Origin: Winogradskyella psychrotolerans RS-3
Lineage (GTDB): Bacteria > Bacteroidota > Bacteroidia > Flavobacteriales > Flavobacteriaceae
Reading direction: 5' to 3'
DNA length: 64,000 bases
NCBI RefSeq assembly: GCF_000427335.1
Contig: NZ_ATMR01000124.1
Location: forward strand, 1-64,000
Shown here: positions 60,189 to 64,000 of the stretch, in pieces
Layout: every line of letters starts with the position of its first letter
Numbering within the stretch: position 1 is the stretch's first letter
Program-made: the position numbers and the translations under genes
Notes under the pieces: generated by a model
What the model was told of the DNA's origin: nothing
Databases searched by the model: none
Seen by the model: only the letters and a program-made list of their open reading frames with translations

Positions 60189-63185
60189 ATGAAAAATAAG
60201 TTTTTAATTTCTAAATGTACCAAGATGCTACTTCTAACATTGATTTGTGCAATGTTTTCAAGTGCATATGCTCAAAGTAAAACAATAACAGGTAAGGTTG
60301 TCGATAATGCAGGTGTTCCTTTACCTGGGGTAAATATTCTAATTGATCAGACAACTACAGGGACTCAAACAAATTTTGATGGTGAATATACCATAGAAGC
60401 TGAACCAGAAGATATTATCGTGTTTTCGTATCTAGGTTTTAAAGTGGTACGTGTAACGGTGGGCAGTCAAAATGTAATTGATATTACACTAGAGGAAGAC
60501 GCTTCAGCGTTAGAAGAGGTGGTCGTTGTAGGGTATGGAACAAAAAAGAAGAGTGATATTATTAGTTCTGTTGTTACTGTAGATAAAGACGATTTAGTTA
60601 AGGTTGCAACCTCAGATGTTGGTGAAATGCTAAGAGGTAAAGCGGCTGGTGTACAAGTTACTTTAGCGAGTGGTGCTCCAGGTGGTTCTTCAACGATTAG
60701 AATTAGAGGACAAAATTCTATTAGTGGCGGTAATGATCCTATTGTAATTGCAGATGGTGTACGTATAGGAAGCATCAATGATATTAATGCTAATGATATT
60801 GCTTCTTTAGAAGTTTTAAAGGATGCAGCGGCACAAGCTATTTATGGTGCAAGAGCTTCTAATGGAGTTATTCTTATAACAACTAAAAGAGGTAAAGAAG
60901 GTAAAACATCTGTGTCTTATAATGGTTTTTCTGGATTACAGACTATTAACAGAAATTTTGATATTTATGATGGAGATGAATTTGCGCAATTAAAAAGAGA
61001 AGCATTTAGAACGAATAATGGTGGAGAGTACCGATTAGATGAAGATATATTCTCAGGTTTAGAATTGGCAAGTGTCCAAAGCCAAGAGTATATAAATTGG
61101 GAAGATTTAATTTTAAGAACAGGTGAAACTCAAAACCATGCAATAAATATTTCTTCTGGTACAGACAAGTTTAGAATCTTTAGTAGTGTTAATTATATTA
61201 ATACAAAAGGAGTTGTTCCTAATTCTAAATATAATAAAGTAGGTTTAAGATTAAATGCAGATCAAAGGATAAATGATTGGTTAAATATTGGACTTAATAC
61301 CTCATTTCAATTTTCGGAGACTAATAACCCTAATAACAGTGGTATAATTCTAAGCTCATTAACCACTACACCTTTAGGTTCAATTTATAATACTGATGGC
61401 TCTTTACGTTATTTACCAGGTGGATTTGAAGAAAACAAAAATCCTCTAATAGATTTAGATGAAACTACAAACGTCGTTGATCAAAGAAATGATATCCTCA
61501 ATTTATTTGTAGATGTCTCACCCTTTAAAGGTTTCAATTATAGAGTAAATTTAAGTAGAAGATCATGGAATTATAAGCGTAAATCTTATAATACAACGCA
61601 GTCACTATCTGGTATAGCCAATAGCGGACAAGGTAGTGGCGCTATTCAGTATCAAGATAACGTAGAATGGCAAATTGAAAATATCATTACTTATGAGTTT
61701 GACTTAAACGAAGTTAATCATTTTGGGATTACAGCAGTTCAAAGTATATCTGAGTCCGAGTATAGTAACTATATGAATGTTGCAGACAGAATACCAAACG
61801 ATATTTTGGGAATAAATGGTTTGGAAGGTGCGTTTTTAAATACGCCGAGTATAAGTGCAAATAAGAGAGGTATTGTCTCTGCTGTAGGAAGAGTTGAATA
61901 CGATTACGACAACAAATACTACTTCACGGCTTCAGGAAGAGCTGATGGATCCACCGTTTTTGGTAGAAATAATAAGTGGGCATTTTTTCCTGCAGCAAAT
62001 TTAGGGTGGAATATTCATAAAGAATCTTTCTTAGAAGATGTAAATGCTATTAATAACCTAAAATTAAGATTTAGTTATGGTAGTGTTGGAAATGAAGGGA
62101 TAAGTCCTGGACAGAGTCAAAGTACAGCAGATCAAAGAAATTATATTATAGACGATAGTCAGGTTTCTGGTTATGTGCCAGGAAATACGTTACCAAATCC
62201 AGATTTACGTTGGGAAACCTCAACAACATTTAATGCAGCGATTGATTTTGGACTTTTTAATAATAGAATAACATCTACAATCGAATACTATAATACTAGA
62301 ACTAAAGATTTATTGGTTAGTGAGCAACTAGATCCTTCTTCTGGTTACACCTCAAAGCTTACAAATATTGGGGAAATTGAGAATAGAGGTTTAGAAATTA
62401 CTTTAAACTCTGACATTGTAAGAAACGAAGATTTTAAGCTAAATCTAGGGTTATCTTTTACCAAAAATGATAATAAAATTATTAGTCTTTATGGTAGAGA
62501 TGATAATGGAGACGGCATTGAAGATGATGATATTCTTAACCGAAGATTCATAGGAGAAGAAATAAATGTATTCTACCAATACCAACCTGTTGGCATCTTT
62601 CAGATTGGAGAAGATATTGCTAATTCAGCACAACCTTTGTCGCTTCCCGGAGATATAAAATTACGTGATGTAAATGGTGATAATGTTATTGACGATCAAG
62701 ATCGTGTTATTACATCACAAGCACCAGATTGGTTTGGAACGATTTCAATTGGTGCCGAATACAAAGGAATAGACTTTTCAGCAGATATTTATATGGTTCA
62801 AGGTGTAACTAGAAGCAATTCATTTTTATATGGCTATTTAGAAGGTGGTTCTTTAAGAGGAATTAAAAACGGAATTAAACAAAACTATTGGACACCAGAA
62901 AATCCTGGTGGTGATTTTCCAAGACCTAGAGAAGGAAATGATCCTAGCAATATTTTTTCATTAGGATTACAAGATGCGTCTTATGTGAGATTACAAAATA
63001 TAACTTTAGGATATACACTGCCAAAAGATTTATTAGACAGTTTTGGAATGACAAAACTAAGGTTATATGTTACAGGAAGTAATTTAATAACCGTTACAGA
63101 TTATCAGTCTTACAGCCCAGAAAGAAATCCAAATGAATATCCAGAACCTGTAACTGTAGTGGTTGGTTTACAATTAGGATTTTAA
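60189..63185 (+). CDS. susC: SusC/RagA-family TonB-linked outer-membrane transporter
   Basis: A 998-residue TonB-dependent channel that imports oligosaccharides captured by SusD. After the signal peptide (ICAMFSSAYAQ) a carboxypeptidase-like domain (GKVVDNAGVPLPGVNILID) and the SusC TonB-box region EEVVVVGYGTKKKSD follow. The plug has LRGKAAGVQVTLASGAPG and STIRIRGQNSISGGNDPI; the rest is a 22-strand barrel. ATG 60189 is the true start; the frame begins 13 codons earlier with GTG. SusD follows 18 bases later. An HTCS box lies upstream. Confidence 0.96.
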   Translation: MKNKFLISKCTKMLLLTLICAMFSSAYAQSKTITGKVVDNAGVPLPGVNILIDQTTTGTQTNFDGEYTIEAEPEDIIVFSYLGFKVVRVTVGSQNVIDITLEEDASALEEVVVVGYGTKKKSDIISSVVTVDKDDLVKVATSDVGEMLRGKAAGVQVTLASGAPGGSSTIRIRGQNSISGGNDPIVIADGVRIGSINDINANDIASLEVLKDAAAQAIYGARASNGVILITTKRGKEGKTSVSYNGFSGLQTINRNFDIYDGDEFAQLKREAFRTNNGGEYRLDEDIFSGLELASVQSQEYINWEDLILRTGETQNHAINISSGTDKFRIFSSVNYINTKGVVPNSKYNKVGLRLNADQRINDWLNIGLNTSFQFSETNNPNNSGIILSSLTTTPLGSIYNTDGSLRYLPGGFEENKNPLIDLDETTNVVDQRNDILNLFVDVSPFKGFNYRVNLSRRSWNYKRKSYNTTQSLSGIANSGQGSGAIQYQDNVEWQIENIITYEFDLNEVNHFGITAVQSISESEYSNYMNVADRIPNDILGINGLEGAFLNTPSISANKRGIVSAVGRVEYDYDNKYYFTASGRADGSTVFGRNNKWAFFPAANLGWNIHKESFLEDVNAINNLKLRFSYGSVGNEGISPGQSQSTADQRNYIIDDSQVSGYVPGNTLPNPDLRWETSTTFNAAIDFGLFNNRITSTIEYYNTRTKDLLVSEQLDPSSGYTSKLTNIGEIENRGLEITLNSDIVRNEDFKLNLGLSFTKNDNKIISLYGRDDNGDGIEDDDILNRRFIGEEINVFYQYQPVGIFQIGEDIANSAQPLSLPGDIKLRDVNGDNVIDDQDRVITSQAPDWFGTISIGAEYKGIDFSADIYMVQGVTRSNSFLYGYLEGGSLRGIKNGIKQNYWTPENPGGDFPRPREGNDPSNIFSLGLQDASYVRLQNITLGYTLPKDLLDSFGMTKLRLYVTGSNLITVTDYQSYSPERNPNEYPEPVTVVVGLQLGF

Positions 63186-63203
63186 AACAAACAAAAATTA
63201 GTT

Positions 63204-64000
63204 ATGAAAAATATTAAGTATCTATTGTGTTCCACATTTTTAATCGCAACAACGCTGTTATCTTGTGAGGATTTTCTTGAAGAAGAAATATTAGATGAGG
63301 TTTCAGTTGATTTCATTTATAATTCACCCGAAGGATTAGAAGTTGGTGTTAATGCGCTCTATAATAGAATGCGTTTATACAACTCTCCAGGTGGAGATAA
63401 CGATAATTTAAGATCTAATGTGTTCTTTTTGGCAGCCACAGATTTGGGACTTCACAGAACATGGTTTACTCCTTACGGAGCTACGGAGCATACTCCTGCT
63501 AGATTCCCTGCTGATAAGTGGAATAACGCCTATAGAATTATAGATAGAGCTTCTGCTGTCATCACAAGTGCAAGGACGGTGAGTATGAACGAAGATGATA
63601 AAAACAAATTAGTAGCACAAGCTAAAATAATTAGAGGAGAACTCTATCTAGACTTAATTAGAATGTATGGAAATATTATACTAGATACAGTACCTACAAC
63701 ACCAGAAAACATTAACGACCCAGTGGTTTATGAGGCTGCATCACAAGATGCTATTTTCGGAGTTATAAATCAGGATCTAGATTTTGCAATAGAGCATTTA
63801 GAGTGGCAAGACCAAATAGGGCGTTATCGCCAAGGTGTAGCTAGACATCTAAGAGGTAAATCTGCAATGTGGACTGGTGACTGGCAAGAAGCAGCAGATC
63901 AATTTGATGCTATTATAGATAACGGAACACACAGTTTAGTAGATATTAATCAAGTTTATGGTGCTGATGTAAATCATCAAGAAGCATTATTTGTGTATCA
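63204..64000 (+). CDS. susD: SusD/RagB-family surface glycan-binding protein (cut by window end)
   Basis: The first 265 residues are present; the rest lies beyond the window. The lipoprotein signal (IATTLLSCEDFLEEE) has the EDFLE start of mature SusD proteins. SusD helices are visible: EGLEVGVNALYNRM, WNNAYRIIDRASAVI, AQAKIIRGELYLDLIRMYG and ARHLRGKSAMWTGDWQEAAD. It caps the SusC channel and binds a carbohydrate at the cell surface. It is co-transcribed with susC. Confidence 0.95.
   Translation, partial: MKNIKYLLCSTFLIATTLLSCEDFLEEEILDEVSVDFIYNSPEGLEVGVNALYNRMRLYNSPGGDNDNLRSNVFFLAATDLGLHRTWFTPYGATEHTPARFPADKWNNAYRIIDRASAVITSARTVSMNEDDKNKLVAQAKIIRGELYLDLIRMYGNIILDTVPTTPENINDPVVYEAASQDAIFGVINQDLDFAIEHLEWQDQIGRYRQGVARHLRGKSAMWTGDWQEAADQFDAIIDNGTHSLVDINQVYGADVNHQEALFVY

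Overview
The window is chromosomal DNA of a marine-type flavobacterium (Bacteroidota, Flavobacteriaceae). The evidence is AT-rich DNA, SusC/SusD and TonB-dependent outer-membrane proteins, a T9SS C-terminal sorting domain, a hybrid two-component regulator fused to AraC, lipoboxes of the form xSC near residue 17, and a TAnnTTTG-like promoter. No phage, IS element or CRISPR array is visible. Everything below was read by eye; no database was searched.

Region 1 (1-11.9 kb) is mostly housekeeping: lepA (frameshifted), an outer-membrane beta-barrel protein, a PD40 lipoprotein, an M28 peptidase, dusB, a 122-bp tandem repeat array, an FtsX-type permease with rbfA, methylmalonyl-CoA epimerase and a CAU tRNA. 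Short diverged copies of the 3' ends of lepA and of the PD40 gene lie just beyond those genes.

Region 2 (12.5-28.2 kb) is a stress/redox island: universal stress protein, OsmC, small unknown proteins, an ArsC-like protein without its cysteine, GpmA, HdeD, YjdF, Dps, 3-hydroxyacyl-CoA dehydrogenase, OmpA, a PAS kinase with a receiver-cNMP-Crp regulator, a DAACS symporter and an APC permease with a Usp-like tail. Seven intergenic copies of a Crp/FNR-type palindrome (TGAC-N4-GTCA) are scattered through it, six of them 47-131 bp upstream of a gene start. This looks like a local regulon controlled by the receiver-Crp protein encoded inside it.

Region 3 (28.2-42.9 kb) holds a stand-alone PycTM-like membrane protein, several decayed genes (thioredoxin, a DoxX protein, an unknown), a pyruvate-oxidase-like enzyme, a Na+/H+ antiporter, and a minus-strand cluster in which two unrelated enzymes (a ThDP enzyme and a GltB-type FMN synthase) each carry an N-terminal Rieske domain. 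An FG-GAP/ASPIC protein, membrane proteins and a patatin follow.

Region 4 (42.9-64 kb) is a carbohydrate-uronate locus: TRAP transporter, uxaC, uxuA and an SDR fructuronate reductase under a LacI-type regulator with paired operators, then a T9SS protein, a GH3 enzyme and a duplicated PKD lipoprotein, and divergently an HTCS sensor with SusC and a truncated SusD. A shared ACAT-N5/6-CCCC box precedes the SusC, HTCS, PKD and T9SS genes, suggesting one HTCS regulon.

Five otherwise intact genes between 1.4 and 33.7 kb (lepA, hdeD, 3-hydroxyacyl-CoA dehydrogenase, APC permease, Na+/H+ antiporter) are each broken by one missing A/T in a short homopolymer. The pattern is more like consensus sequencing error than gene loss.
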